NCBI GenBank assembly: GCA_948144175.1
Contig: CANXME010000053.1
Coordinates: forward strand, 1,488,001 to 1,552,000
Reading direction: 5' to 3'
DNA: 64,000 nt
Source of the DNA: Closterium sp. NIES-65
Lineage: Eukaryota; Streptophyta; Zygnematophyceae; Desmidiales; Closteriaceae
Shown: piece by piece, positions 32,770 to 43,675 of the stretch
How the letters are laid out: each line of letters starts with the position of its first letter
Position numbering within the stretch: the stretch's first letter is position 1
Notes under the pieces: model-generated
Databases searched by the model: none
The model's input: only the letters and a program-made list of their open reading frames with translations
What the model was told of the DNA's origin: nothing
Made by a program: the position numbers and the translations under genes

Positions 32770-33880
32770 CTCGACCATCACGCACTGACTTTGGTGAGCT
32801 GCGGCGCTACCTTGGCTTGCACATCACCACGGACAGAGCCACTTGCACCATTACACTCTCACAGTCACACATGGTGCAGCATATCCTTCAGCAGTTCGGG
32901 CTTCAGCACTCCACCACACAGCCCACTCCTTGCCGTTGACTACAGACTCTCCAACACTTTTCCCGACGAACCCTTTGAGTCTAGTGGTCCCTACACAGAG
33001 CTTGTGGGCTGCCTCATGTACCTGATGACTTGTACTTATCCGGACCTCGCCTTTCCTCTTAGTGTCCTCTCTCACTTTGTTGCGGCTGGGAGACACCGTC
33101 ATGTTCACTGGACAGCTGCTATGAGGGTGGCGAAATACCTGGCAACTACACGAGGAATGGGGCTTGTGCTTGGAGAGAAAAGCCAGTTATTCTGACCGGT
33201 CACTACGACTCTTCCTACGCCAACGACGTGGAGACACAGAGGTCCAGTCATGGGTACTGCTTCAGCTTGGGCATTGGAGCTGTGTCGTGAAGTTCTACTT
33301 GGTCGTCATCTGTGGCTTCGTCTAATACAGAGGCAGAGATCTACGTTGGTGCCATGGCTGCGCAGAAGCTTTGCTGGTTGACTTTCTTGTTCGCCGACCT
33401 TGGTGAGCGGCCTCGCTCTGCACCGACCTTGTTTGCTGATAACAAGGCCAGGATCCTCCAATGTCAAGAGCCTCGACTGGAGAGTAGAATGAAGCTCATT
33501 GTCGTGAGGTACTTTCTCTTGTGAGAGTTGCAGCCATGCTGTCATGCACACTTGGACTTCGTGGCCCCAGAGGCCAACACAGCAGACATTTTCACCAAGG
33601 CCTTAGTGCCTAGTGACCACCACAGGTTCTGTCCGTAGTTAGGCCTTGTTGACATTGGTGCTAGGTTGCTGTAACATTCTTTCTTGCCGCTTGCTCCGCT
33701 TGTCCTTGCATATATTTGTGAACTCTTGAACTGGCCTTGTAGCCGTTTTCTTGTGCTCGAAATGTGTGGTGATCTTGAGATCCACCCTGAGCGTTGCCTT
33801 GTTATTTCTCTTGACTTGTCTTGTGACCTTTCGTTTCTTTTGTTTGTTTTGATGCCCCTCAATTAGCCTATGGGGGTGAG
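32770..33880 (+). pseudogene. Copia-3 RT-RNase H fragment
   Basis: It begins mid-RT with FGELRRYLGLHITTDRA and TLSQSHMVQHILQQFG, then GCLMYLMTCTYPDLAFPLS and ATTRGMGLVLGEKS, then RNase H with NTEAEIYVGAMAAQKL and FADNKARI. Several frameshifts and stops (32938, 33193, 33289, 33522) break it. The usual post-pol tail and the purine tract CTATGGGGGTG at about 33870 follow, then an LTR-like TCAAACGCTATAC. The 5' part is missing. It is closest to Copia-1 and Copia-2. Confidence 0.85.
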
Positions 33881-34195
33881 TCAAACGCTATACACTATAT
33901 AGATAGGCTATAGTGAGTAGGAATGTAGGGAGTACAATAATTTAAAGGTTTAGCTTTTGTATCTCCCACCTTGCTAGTCATCATCATTCCGCTATGCATC
34001 ACTCTTGAGATTATGCAACATATCGCAAAAGATGGTGGTCTTAATATTTATGTTGTGAAAAGACGGGTCCTCACCAGGATTGACAGAATAAGAGACCCTT
34101 ATGTTGTAAAGAAGACACATTCGGCTTTTATGCGGGAAGTGGGGGGGGAGGAGAGGGGGTCTTCTTGCCAAGAGATTACAGTACGCTCATCATTG
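33881..34195. other. Degenerate LTR-like and unassigned DNA
   Basis: The first bases continue as a decayed 3' LTR of the Copia-3 fragment (GATAGGCTATAGTGAG, GGAGTACAATAA). Its right end could not be placed. A G-rich tract lies at 34141-34158. No gene was seen. Confidence 0.5.
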
Positions 34196-34200
34196 CCCAT

Positions 34201-34330
34201 TGTCAGAAGTACGAAGAGCAATGAATGAACTATCAGCAAGATGGGTACAAGTAGGAAACCCTAATTGGGTTGTACCCCATATGGGCTACCCCACTACAGC
34301 CTACACAATAAGCAGCATATAAGTTTGATA
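34201..34330 (-). repeat. Copia-2 3' LTR
   Basis: It matches 39767-39896 with few differences (GAGCAATGAATGAAC against GAGGAATGAATGAAC, and TTTGATA against TTTGACA). The purine tract, CCTATGGGGGTG on the minus strand, lies just to its right. Confidence 0.92.
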
Positions 34331-34563
34331 CACCCCCATAGGCAAAGTGGGAGAGAACAAGAGGTCACAAGACCGGTCAAGAAAAGAAAAGCAAGCTCAG
34401 GGTGGATCACGAAGTCACCACGCATTCTGAGCACACGCGAATGGCCATAAGGCCAGTTCACATGCACAGTTATATATATAAAGGAGAACAAGCAGTACAA
34501 TGATCACAACCTGGTAAGAGTAAGCATGCACGAATAAGTATATAGATCACAGTACAGGCAAAG

Positions 34564-37500
34564 TCAAGAAGTGAGCAAGTGGGGTAAAGAAGGCACAAAG
34601 CCTAGAGCAGTACAAAAACGCTGATGATCACAAGGCTGAAGTGCCTTGGTGAAGATATCAGCAGTGTTGGCCTGAGAGGCCACGTAAACAAGACGAAGCT
34701 GACCTCGCTGCTGCAACTCTCGAGCAAGGAAGTAGCGTAGAGCGATGTGCTTCGTTTTGTGCTCCAGTTTGTGCTCCTCACACAAGGCAATCATGGCCTT
34801 GTTGTCGACGTACAGAATTGGAGGAGAACGAGGCGGCTCTCCCAAGCCGGTTAGCAGGTTGGTGAGCCAGCGTAACTCCTGTGCAGCCATGGCCCCTGTG
34901 TAGATCTCAGCCTCACAACTGGAACTGAGAATAGAAGAAAAGCAGGTAGACCGCCATGAAACAGAGCCGGAGCCAAGGCTAAAGGTGTAACCCTGTGACG
35001 ACCGCTGCGTAGCCAAGTCGTCAACCCAATAAGCGTCTGCGTGACCAGTGAGGACAACTCGAGCCCGTCCTCCAAGCACGAGCTCCATGCCCGACGTACT
35101 GCACAAGTAGCACATCACCAACTTAGCGGCCTTCCAGTGCTCTGGTCGGTGTCTCCCGGGTGCAACGTAGCGTGCCAAGATGCTAAGGGGGTAAGCAAGG
35201 TCAGGTACAAGTTTTCGACGTACACAAGGATGTAGAACGGCGGCAGCGAAGTGTCGGTGCGTAGAAACAACGACGGGTCAGCAGTCGAAGGAGCTAACCC
35301 AAGAGCCGCAAGCGTCATCCTCAGTGTGTCGTGCCACTCGCGAGGCGCCTGGCAGAGACCGTAGACTGGCCGCCGGAGGCTCCACTGGGTACGAGGAGGG
35401 AACGACCCAGTGAAGCCAGGTGGGCGGCGCAGCTAGATTTCCTCGTGCAGGCTGCCCTGTAGGAAAGCTGTGCTGAAGTCAAGAGAGTGAAGCTCGTAGT
35501 CACGCTGAGCGGCGAGGTGCAGCAGAAGCCGAAGAGTGGTCATCTTCGGGGTAGCCGAGAAGGTCTGGAAGAAGTCAACTCCCTGTCGCTCACTGAAGCG
35601 TCGTGCAACGTAACGCGCCTTGAAGATAGGCGGAGAACCCGGCGGCCGCTTCACCTTGGAAATCCACATGCCACTGATGATGTTCGCCCCAGGTGGGGGA
35701 ACCTCGTCGACGTAAGTGCCTGTGGACTTCTAGGATGCCATCTCTGCATTTATGGCTGTCCGCCAGTAAGAGGAGTAGGGACCCTCTATCGCCTCTGCGT
35801 AAGAGCGTGGGGTCGGGATGTCTGGTGCATTCGGGTCTCCCTCAGGTGCAATCAGCATGGACACAAGATGAGGTACAGCAGCTGCAAAACACTCAAAGTC
35901 CTCCTGCCTGTCTCAAGGACGTCCGTGCCAAGAGCACACTCACCGTCGACGGACGGAGGATAGAAAAACTCTGACTTATCAACAAGACTAGCGGTGTAGT
36001 CAAGACGACAGCGAGCAGCAAAGTCGACAAGCTGAGCAACTAAGGCAGATGCAGCAGTGGACTCAAAGGAAGGGTCAGTGACAACAGTGGCGAGCAGACG
36101 TGTGACAGCAGGGCTGGCAGCATGAATTAAGTCAGACTCTGGGTCCAGGCCGTCGGCAAGAGAGGACGCAGGAGGAGAAGGCAGAGGGACACGCAGTGGA
36201 ACAGAGGAAGGAAGAAGGGCCATCTGGTGAGTGCCGGGGACAGGAGGAGGATGCTTACGCGAAACACGACGACCAGTGCTCATAGCGCGAACAGGCGACG
36301 CTTGACAAGACGCAGGCTCACGACGCTCTGTAAGACCTCCGGGCTGCTCAGTGTAGGGAGCAGGAGCAGGCAGTGGGGAGGCTGGCTGTAACTACGGCTG
36401 GGACTGGTCAGGCGGTGGACACAGTAAGGGAGGAGTAAGGCTAGCAGAAGACGGGAGACCAAGAACCTGCTGAAGCAGAGGAACGAAGTACGGTCGCGGC
36501 CGCACAGCGCCTCCAGAACCAGCACCGACAGCGCCAGCACCCCCAGGGCCAGCACCTCCAGCTCCAGGTTCTCCAGCTCCAACGCCTGCAGCACTACCAG
36601 CTCCAGCAGCTCCAGCTCCAACTCCCGCAGCACCTCTAGCAGCTCCAGCTCCAGCAGCTCCACCTCCAATACGAGCACCTCCGGGACCAACGGCTCCAGC
36701 ACCTCCAGCAGCTCCAGAAGCTCTAGTAGCACCTGTAGCTCCAACAGCTCCAGCTCCTGCAGCACCTCCACCTCTAGTAGCTCCAAGACCTCTAGTACGA
36801 GCACCTCCGGGACCAGCAGCTCCAGTACCTCCAGTAACTCCAGCTCCAGGGCCTCCAGCGGTAGGCCCCTCAGCTCCAATAGCACCACTCCGGAGGCTCC
36901 AGCACCGAGAAAACCACTCGCGCAGCTGCAGTGGAGAGAGGGGCTCCCGCCGAGACAAGAGACCCGTAGGACCTCCCGGCTCAGCACGCTCGGGCTCGGC
37001 ACCCCCAGGCTCAGCACCCCCAGGCACAGCACCCCCGGGCTCTGCACGCTCAGGCTCAGCACCCCTAGGCTCCGCACACTCAGGCTCAGCACCCCCTGGC
37101 TCTGTACCCTCAGACTCAGCAACCTAAGGCTCAGCACCCCCAGGCTCCGCACGCTCAAGCTCAGCACCCCCACGCTCCGCACACTCAGGTCCAGCACCCC
37201 CAGGCCCTGCACCCGCAGACTCGGCACCCCAAGACACAGTACCCTGAGCAGCACCAGAGTCGACAGCTACCTCGACAGGCTCAACAGGGTCTACCTGGGA
37301 CACACCTGAGGGAGCAGGACCCTGAGGGGGGAGGGGGTCTATCGGAGGAGGACCTGGTGCGAGGAAGAGCGGCGGGGGAAGGAGAGGGGCAGTGCGGTAG
37401 GGGAAGAGATGGTAAAAGGGAACCGGCTCGTCAAACGTGACGTCCCGAGAGGGCAAGACACGGCGCGAGGTGGGGTGGTAAAACTACCAGCCAGGCGCGT

Positions 37501-39024
37501 CAGAGGAAAGCCAAGGAAGACACAGGGAACGGCGCGGGAGGAGAGCTTGTCCGCGGACGAATCGCGGACATCCCCAGACCTAGAACACCGACGCATCGCC
37601 AACCTCTCCCGTCCAACGCAGTATCGGCGAGGTCTCCGGCAATGAGACACGGGGCCAGAGGTTGAGCTGATGCGCAGCGTAGCAGCACAGCAACCCTCAG
37701 CACTAACAGTCAATGCATACATGGCAGAAAAGATAGCATCATAATCAAGAGCAAAGATGTCTACACCCTGCCTAAGCAGCTCTGCCCAGCGGGGGGGCTC
37801 AGCTGCGTCGGGAAACTCTGTGCGGAAGGCGTCGGTAAGACGAGAGAAGCAGCGGTATTGGGTGTGGAGCTTCCCGCATGTCTGACTAGTACGGTCACCT
37901 GTGCGAATGACATACGGGCAGGGACCACTACCCCCAGCCGCCCCACGCTGAGCAAACCACTCATGTAGCTCCTGGGGCGAAAGCTGATGCTGCTGCTGCT
38001 GCCTCTGACCACCGCCAAGGCCTCCCCTCTGACTGGTACCACCCTGGCCGCCACCATCGCCACCGCCTCCACTCCCACTGCCGCCACCACTGCTGCCGCC
38101 ACCACCGCCACTGCCGCCACCACCGCCGCCACCTACACCTCCACCCCCACCACCACTCCTTCTGCCACCGCCGCCCCCTCCACTGCCTCCACCGCCCCAA
38201 CCACCGCCTCCACCTCTGCTGCCCCCACCGCCCCTACCTCCCCTGCCCTTGCTGCTACAGCGCCTCCCACTAGGGGCAGACGCAGCTCCTACCTCCTCAG
38301 CACGAAGGTAGTCAACAGCTGCAGCAGAAGCGACTGAGGGAAGAAGGGGGGAGGGTGAACACCCCTCAAAGAAGGGAGTGCGAGGAGTGCCACGAGAAGC
38401 ACCTACAGCGACTATGCTAGCCTCAGTTGCAAGGAGGTGCTTCTCGAGCAGGTCGAGAGTGAGGGTGGTGGGGTCAAGGGCGAGAAGGAGGTCCTTGACA
38501 GCGCTAAGAGAGTCAGGGAGGCGGGTGACTATGGAGTAGAGAGTGATGTACATGGGAGGAGGGTTCTTGGTGAGAAAGTCGGTGGGAAGCGCAGCACGGT
38601 AGCGAGTATCACTAGTGCTAAGGTGAATGATGAGGTCGGCTATTGTGGCAAAGGCGGATAGCTCTGGGAACAGGTAGGGCAGGAGAAGGCGGCCTAGAGC
38701 AGCAGTGGCCGGGGAGGAGTAACAAGCGACTACAGCGTCGTAAGGTGCTTTCGCAGTCTTGTGCTGTCCGAAGTGAGCGCGTTCGGCTAACGGCAGGTGG
38801 TTGCGAATGGCTAGGCGAGCAGTAGCGTCACGAGTAAGCCACTGTGAGCGAGTCGCATTGTCATTTGTGTCGACAAGGGCAACAGAGGCGCCAGAAGTGA
38901 GGTCAAACAGCGAAATACCGTCCTTAGAGTCGCTTAGTAAGAATAGTTGTAAGTCATCGAGCCAAGAGTCGAACTCTATCGGGCGGCCCTCTGAATCAAA
39001 GGTGAGGACGCTCAGGGTCACCAT
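34564..39024 (-). pseudogene. Copia-2 gag-pol, deleted and frameshifted
   Basis: Gag starts at 39024 (MVTLSVLTFDSEG) and runs through ALPTDFLTKNPPPMY and a long Gly/Arg/Ser-rich RGG-like stretch. It then reaches the Cys/His motif CPYVIRTG, TCGK, H, RCF. At about 37680 gag (YALTVSAEG) fuses with integrase C-terminal sequence. Compared with Copia-1, about 1.3 kb is missing, taking the protease, the GAG-pre-integrase finger and the integrase catalytic residues. Pol then shifts frame repeatedly. RT keeps LDFSTAFLQGSLHEEI followed by TAG at about 35431. YVDDL has become YVENL and is fused near 35200 to the PLSILARYVAPG segment by a second deletion of about 0.25 kb. RNase H (HADAYW, CEAEIY, YVDNKAM) is open to 34564. 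Confidence 0.9.
36970..37240 (-). repeat. Linker minisatellite of Copia-2
   Basis: Irregular 18-bp units (GCACCCCCAGGCTC-like on the plus strand) occupy the integrase-RT linker, matching the position of the repeat at 18770-18960. Confidence 0.7.
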
Positions 39025-39059
39025 AGCAGGCAGAGCAGGCGAACGTGCTAGCAGCAGGG

Positions 39060-39752
39060 CAGCATGCAAAGAGGGCAGCGTAGGGCAGCGGCCAGTAGGG
39101 CGGCGCACAGGAAGGGCAGCGCGGGTGCTAGCGGCGCAAGGGCACGGCAGGGCATGCGGCTGTTGGTGGCGCGATGGCAGAGCAAGGCGCACGGCGGCGG
39201 GCGGCGCGCGGGTAGGGCAGGGCGCTTAGCGGCGGCGGCGAGCGGGCAGGGCAGGGCACGCGGGCAGGGCAGAGCCGACGGCGGGCGGCGCGTGGGCAAG
39301 CCAGGGCCGGCGGCGGGCGGCGCGCGGGCAAGGAAGGGCGCGCAGCGGCAGGCGGCGCGCGGGCAAGGAAGGGCGCGCGACGGCGGCAACGGCGCGCGGG
39401 CGGGGCAGGGCGTGCGGCGCGGCGGTGTGGCGCAGTGGCGGCAGCGAGCGGTGCGCAGGCAGGGCGCGCGGCACGACGACGCACAGGCAGGGCGCGCAGG
39501 CAGGGCGCACGGCACGGCTGTGAGCGGCGCGCAAACAAAGCGCGCGGCGCGGCGGCGAGCAGCGCGCGGGCAGGGCAGTGCGCACGGTAGCGAGATGCGC
39601 GCCGACAGGGCAGGGCGCGCAGCAACAAGTAGCGAGCGGGCAGGGCAGGGCAGGGCATGCGCGGCAGCGCGACGCAGGGCAGGGTAGGGCGGCGCGACGC
39701 GTGGGGTAGATCGGCTTGGTGGGCCCTAAATAAAATGGTCCTAGGCTAGGAC
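39060..39752 (-). other. GC-rich leader of Copia-2
   Basis: This is low-complexity GGCAGGGC/GGCGGCGCGC sequence between the primer site and gag. Open frames on both strands here reflect composition only. Confidence 0.75.
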
Positions 39753-39766
39753 CTGCTCTGAAACCA
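39753..39766 (-). other. Copia-2 primer binding site
   Basis: The minus strand reads TGGTTTCAGAGC directly after the LTR end TTCTGACA. Confidence 0.8.
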
Positions 39767-39896
39767 TGTCAGAAGTACGAAGAGGAATGAATGAACTATC
39801 AGCAAGATGGGTACAAGTAGGAAACCCTAATTGGGTTGTACCCCATATGGGCAACCCCAATACAGCCTACACAATAAGCTACATATAAGTTTGACA
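39767..39896 (-). repeat. Copia-2 5' LTR
   Basis: 130 bp. The minus strand runs from TGTCAAACTTATATG to TACTTCTGACA. Confidence 0.92.
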
Positions 39897-39905
39897 CCCA
39901 TCTAC

Positions 39906-40340
39906 TGTTACCCGCCGATTGGCACATCAGTCCGTCGTTCCACACCATTCTTCTTCGACCATACATCCCAACCACGAGCCAACTGCAACGACATCGTCCA
40001 CCTTCGATGACGTGTACTGCTTCGGAGCCAATCATCGAACCCGATTAGATTCTTAGCCATTGGATTTGCCACCCCCAGGGATCTCGGAGGAATAAATTCC
40101 TCGTCCACTAGAAGACCACACCCCCACGGAAGATGGTTGGGTGCCCCAGGGCAGCATCGAAAGCAACACTTGCACTGGTAACGGTGTTTCGCAACCTTCA
40201 CACATCACTTTCCCCAACCTCGCACTGCTGGACTTGGCCGATTCGGCCTACGCTTCTAGCCCGAACCTCGCCGCCAGTATCGCAGTAGCTAACTCGCCCC
40301 GCATGACTGTTTATTCGCTCTCGCAATGATTGTACGCTGT
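39906..40340 (+). pseudogene. Ty3/gypsy chromodomain and LTR remnant, plus strand
   Basis: The plus strand reads DWHISPSFHTILLRPYIP, then TTSQLQRHRPPSM, with stops. This matches the minus-strand gypsy tail at about 40920-41010 (DWYISPSFHVSLLRPYIP). Beyond it, CCTCGCACTGCTGG, CGGCCTACGCTTC and TAGCCCGAACCTC also match the minus-strand copy. It is therefore the second half of an imperfect inverted repeat centred near 40335. Confidence 0.75.
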
Positions 40341-40663
40341 TACGGGTGCAATGAATCGAGGTAGCGAGGATTGCACTAAGTGTCAAACGAGTACAAAATG
40401 TGAGCGAAGGCATGAGCGAACATTTATACACGAAACATGCAAACGGTAACGCGATGTGTGCGAGCTAGCTAGTCCTACACTGGTAGTGAGGTTCGGGCTA
40501 GTCCCGAAGCGTAGGCCGACACGGCCGGGCCAGCAGTGCGAGGTTTGGTGAAACAGTGCGCGCAAAGTAGGCAAAGCCCTGTTAGCAATAACGGGCAAAC
40601 AACGGCTGCTGCTGTACGCGATGTTACAGGATGCGCTAAGGAATGTCGAGAAAATTCCTCACA

Positions 40664-42089
40664 CTACCCCCCCCCCCCCCCCCCCTTAAGAAGCCCCCTC
40701 CGCTACGCAATTGCGTGTTTATCGCGGAGACTCCGGCTCCACAGGTACACTTGCAGGGAAGGGTGGTTTTCGATGTTGGCCAGGGGCACCCAGCTATCCT
40801 TAGTTGGCGTGCGGTCCTTCCAGCGAACGAGGAGTTCAATCCTCCTGATTCCCGTAGGGTGTCGAGTCCGATGGCTCAGAAATTTTTTGGGCTCGTTGAT
40901 CGGCTCCGATGCAGGGCGAGTCATGGATGGCGGGCGGTGACGCGACAGTTGGCTTGTGGTAGGGATGTATGGGCGAAGCAGGCTGACGTGGAATGATGGG
41001 CTGATGTACCAGTCTGTCGGCAACAGTAAATGGGCGATTACTGGGGTGATCATGTGGCTGATTTGGAAAGGTCCACAGTAGCGCGGTCGTAATTTCGGTA
41101 CGACGGGCAGTCTTAAGTTTGTGTGTCGAGTAGCACGTAGTCTCCAGACTGGTACGTGACTGGGCGGTGGTGGCGGTCAACGTTGCGCTTAGCGATGATA
41201 TTTGCTTTTATAATTGCTTCAGCGGCTCTGGTGCGAGCAGCTTGCAGAATCTCGGCGAATTGTTGTGCGCGTGGTGTTGGGTTGTCCGACTCGGCGTCAT
41301 GGGCACTGTAGGGTTTTGCGCGTAGTTCAGGAAGAGCGGGGACTGCTGCGTCGTCGCTGACGTGGCATTGTTGTACGCGAACTTGATCAGCGGCAGCTGT
41401 TGCTTCCAAGTTGTCGGGTCGTCGCGCGTGGCACGAATCAACTGCTCCATCTTCTGATTCGTCCGCTTTGTTTGACCGTCGGTCTTGGGGTGGTACGACG
41501 AGCTGAACTGTAGCCTGGTCCCGAACTGCTCCCAAAGGTTCTTCCAGAAGTTGCTGGTGAACTTCGTGTTGCGGTTGCTGATTATCGCGGCTGGTATCCC
41601 GTGAAGTCGATCGACGGCTGCGATGAACAGGCGAGCGATTTCTTCGGATGAGATTGATTTCTTGCACGCAGCGAAGTGTGCCATCTTCGTCAACATGTCA
41701 GCGACAACCATAACCGCGTCGTTACCCGCAGTATTCGAAGGTAACCCTGTGACGAAGTCCATGGTAACCTGCTGCCAGGCGCGCTCGGGCGGTGGAATCG
41801 GCTGCAACTGACCCGCCTTTCTTTTTCGCGAGCTCTTCATCACCTGACACGTAGGACACGAGCCCACGTGGTGCTGTACATCGGTCAATAGCTCCGGCCA
41901 GGAGTAATACCGCTGCAGTTGCTGCTGCGTCTTTTCTACCCCAAAATGTCCTGAGGTAATGCCGTCGTGTGCCTCCTGTAGTAACAGTTCCCTAAGTGGT
42001 GAGTACGCGAGTACCCAAATGCGGTTGGTGCCTAACTTTACGTAATATACTTCTTTAGCTTCTGCCAGTTGTTGTGAAGTTCCGGTCAT
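40664..42089 (-). pseudogene. Ty3/gypsy (chromovirus-type) integrase-chromodomain fragment
   Basis: The H2C2 zinc finger (HDGITSGHFGVEKT, then CPTCQVMK) is followed by an integrase core with TMDFVTGLP, IISNRNTKF and YHPKTDGQTKRTN. In related elements the last two motifs read SDRD and TERTN, so two of the three catalytic acids are replaced (Asp to Asn, Glu to Lys). After a frameshift come GDYVLLDTQT, DWYISPSFH and a chromodomain-like segment, RRIELLVRWKDR, ending at NIENHPS. A 20-C run (a purine tract on the minus strand) at 40667-40686 precedes a probable 3' LTR that begins TGTGAGGAATTTT. RT and earlier domains are absent; their place is taken by the minisatellite from 42119. Confidence 0.85.
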
Positions 42090-42118
42090 GAAAAATGGGT
42101 CGGTACTGTATCCGTGGG

Positions 42119-43675
42119 TGACACCAAGCCAGGTAGGTTAGACCAAGCCAGGTAGGTCACACCAAGCCAGGTAGGTTAGACCAAGCCAGGTAGGTCAGAC
42201 CAAGCCAGGTAGGTCACACCAAGCCAGGTAGGTCACACCAAGCCAGGAAGGTCAGACCAAGCCAGGTAGGTCACACAAAGCCAGGCAGGTTAGACCAAGC
42301 CAGGTAGGTCACACCAAGCCAGATAGGTCACACCAATACAGGTAGGTCACACCAAGCCAGGTAGGTCAGACCAAGCCAGGTAGGTCACACCAAGCCAGGT
42401 AGGTCACACCAAGCCAGGTAGGTTATTTCAAGCAAGGTAGGTCAGACCAAGCCAGGTAGGTCACACCAAGCCAGGTAGGTCACACCAAGCCAGGTAGGTC
42501 AGACCAAGCTAGGTAGGTCAGACCAAGCCAGGTAGGTCAGACCACGCCAGGTAGGTCACACCAAGCCAGGTAGGTTACACCAAGCCAGGTAGATCAGACC
42601 AAGCCAGGTAGGTCAGACCAAGCCAGGTAGGTCACACCAAGCCAGGTAGGTCACACCAAGCCAGGTAGGTCACACCAATACAGGTAGGTCACACCAAGCC
42701 AGGTAGGTCAGACCAAGCCAGGTAGGTCACACCAAGCCAGGTAGGTCACACCAAGCCAGGTAGGTTATTTCAAGCAAGGTAGGTCAGACCAAGCCAGGTA
42801 GGTCACACCAAGCCAGGTAGGTCACACCAAGCCAGGTAGGTCAGACCAAGCTAGGTAGGTTAGACCAAGCCAGGTAGGTCACACCAAGCCAGGTAGGTCA
42901 GACCAAGCCAGCTAGGTTAGACCGAGCCAGGTAGGTCAGACCAAGCAAGGTAGGTCACACCAAGCCAGGTAGGTCAGACCAAGCCAGGAAGGTCAGACCA
43001 CGCCAGGTAGGTTACACCAAGCCAGGTAGGTCACACCAAGCCAGGTAGGTCAGACCAAGCCAGGTAGGTCACACCAAGCCAGGTAGGTCACACTTAGCCA
43101 GGTAGGTCAGACCAAGCCAGGTAGGTCACACCAAGCCAGGTAGGTCACACCAAGCCAGGCCGGTTAGACCAAGCCAGGTAGGTCACACCAAGCCAGGTAG
43201 GTCACACCAAGCCAGGTAGGTCAGACCAAGCCAGGTAGGTCAGACCAAGCCAGGTAGGTCACACCAAGCCAGGAAGGTCAGACCAAGCCAGGTAGGTCAC
43301 ACCAAGCCAGGTAGGTCAGACCAAGCCAGGTAGGTCACACCAAGTCAGGTAGGTCACACCAAGCCAGTTAGGTCACACCAAGCCAGGTAAGTCACACCAA
43401 GCCAGGTAGGTCACACCAAGCCAGGGTAGGTCACACCAAGCCAGGTAGGTCAGACCAAGCCAGGTAGGTCACACCAAGCCAGGTAGGTCACACCAAGCCA
43501 GGAAGGTCAGACCAAGCCAGGTAGGTCACACCAAGCCAGGTAGGTCACACCAAGCCAGGCAGGTTAGACCAAGCCAGGTAGGTCACACCAAGCCAGGTAG
43601 GTCACACCGAGCCAGGTAGGTCACACCAAGCCAGGTAGGTCAGACCAAGCCAGGTAGGTCACACCAGGTCAGTGC
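42119..43675 (+). repeat. 19-bp minisatellite, about 82 copies
   Basis: The unit is ACACCAAGCCAGGTAGGTC, with the frequent variant AGACC for ACACC and rarer changes (CCAATACAGG, TTATTTCAAGCAAGG). A longer block including TTATTTCAAGCAAGG recurs at about 42422 and 42765, implying a higher-order repeat of about 343 bp (18 units). It has no dyad typical of CRISPR and no spacers. Confidence 0.97.

Larger units (their letters stand above)
34201..39896 (-). mobile_element. Copia-2, complete ends, defective interior
   Basis: 5696 bp with target duplication CCCAT (34196-34200 and 39897-39901). The LTRs are 34201-34330 and 39767-39896, 130 bp each. The left one ends ATA where CA or TG is expected, a point change at the terminus. 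On the minus strand the order is LTR, primer site, a GC-rich 0.7-kb leader, gag, integrase tail, linker, RT, RNase H, purine tract, LTR. The protease and the integrase catalytic core are deleted. Confidence 0.93.

Noticed and set aside
39048-39687. Overlapping open frames of 120-207 codons on both strands
   Set aside because: This is low-complexity GC-rich leader of Copia-2. Composition explains them.
40667-40686. Homopolymer C run as a separate feature or assembly fault
   Set aside because: On the minus strand it fits a polypurine tract before a gypsy LTR. Its exact length may still be unreliable.
42119-43675. CRISPR-like array
   Set aside because: The units are contiguous 19-mers with no spacers and no cas genes, in a eukaryotic setting.
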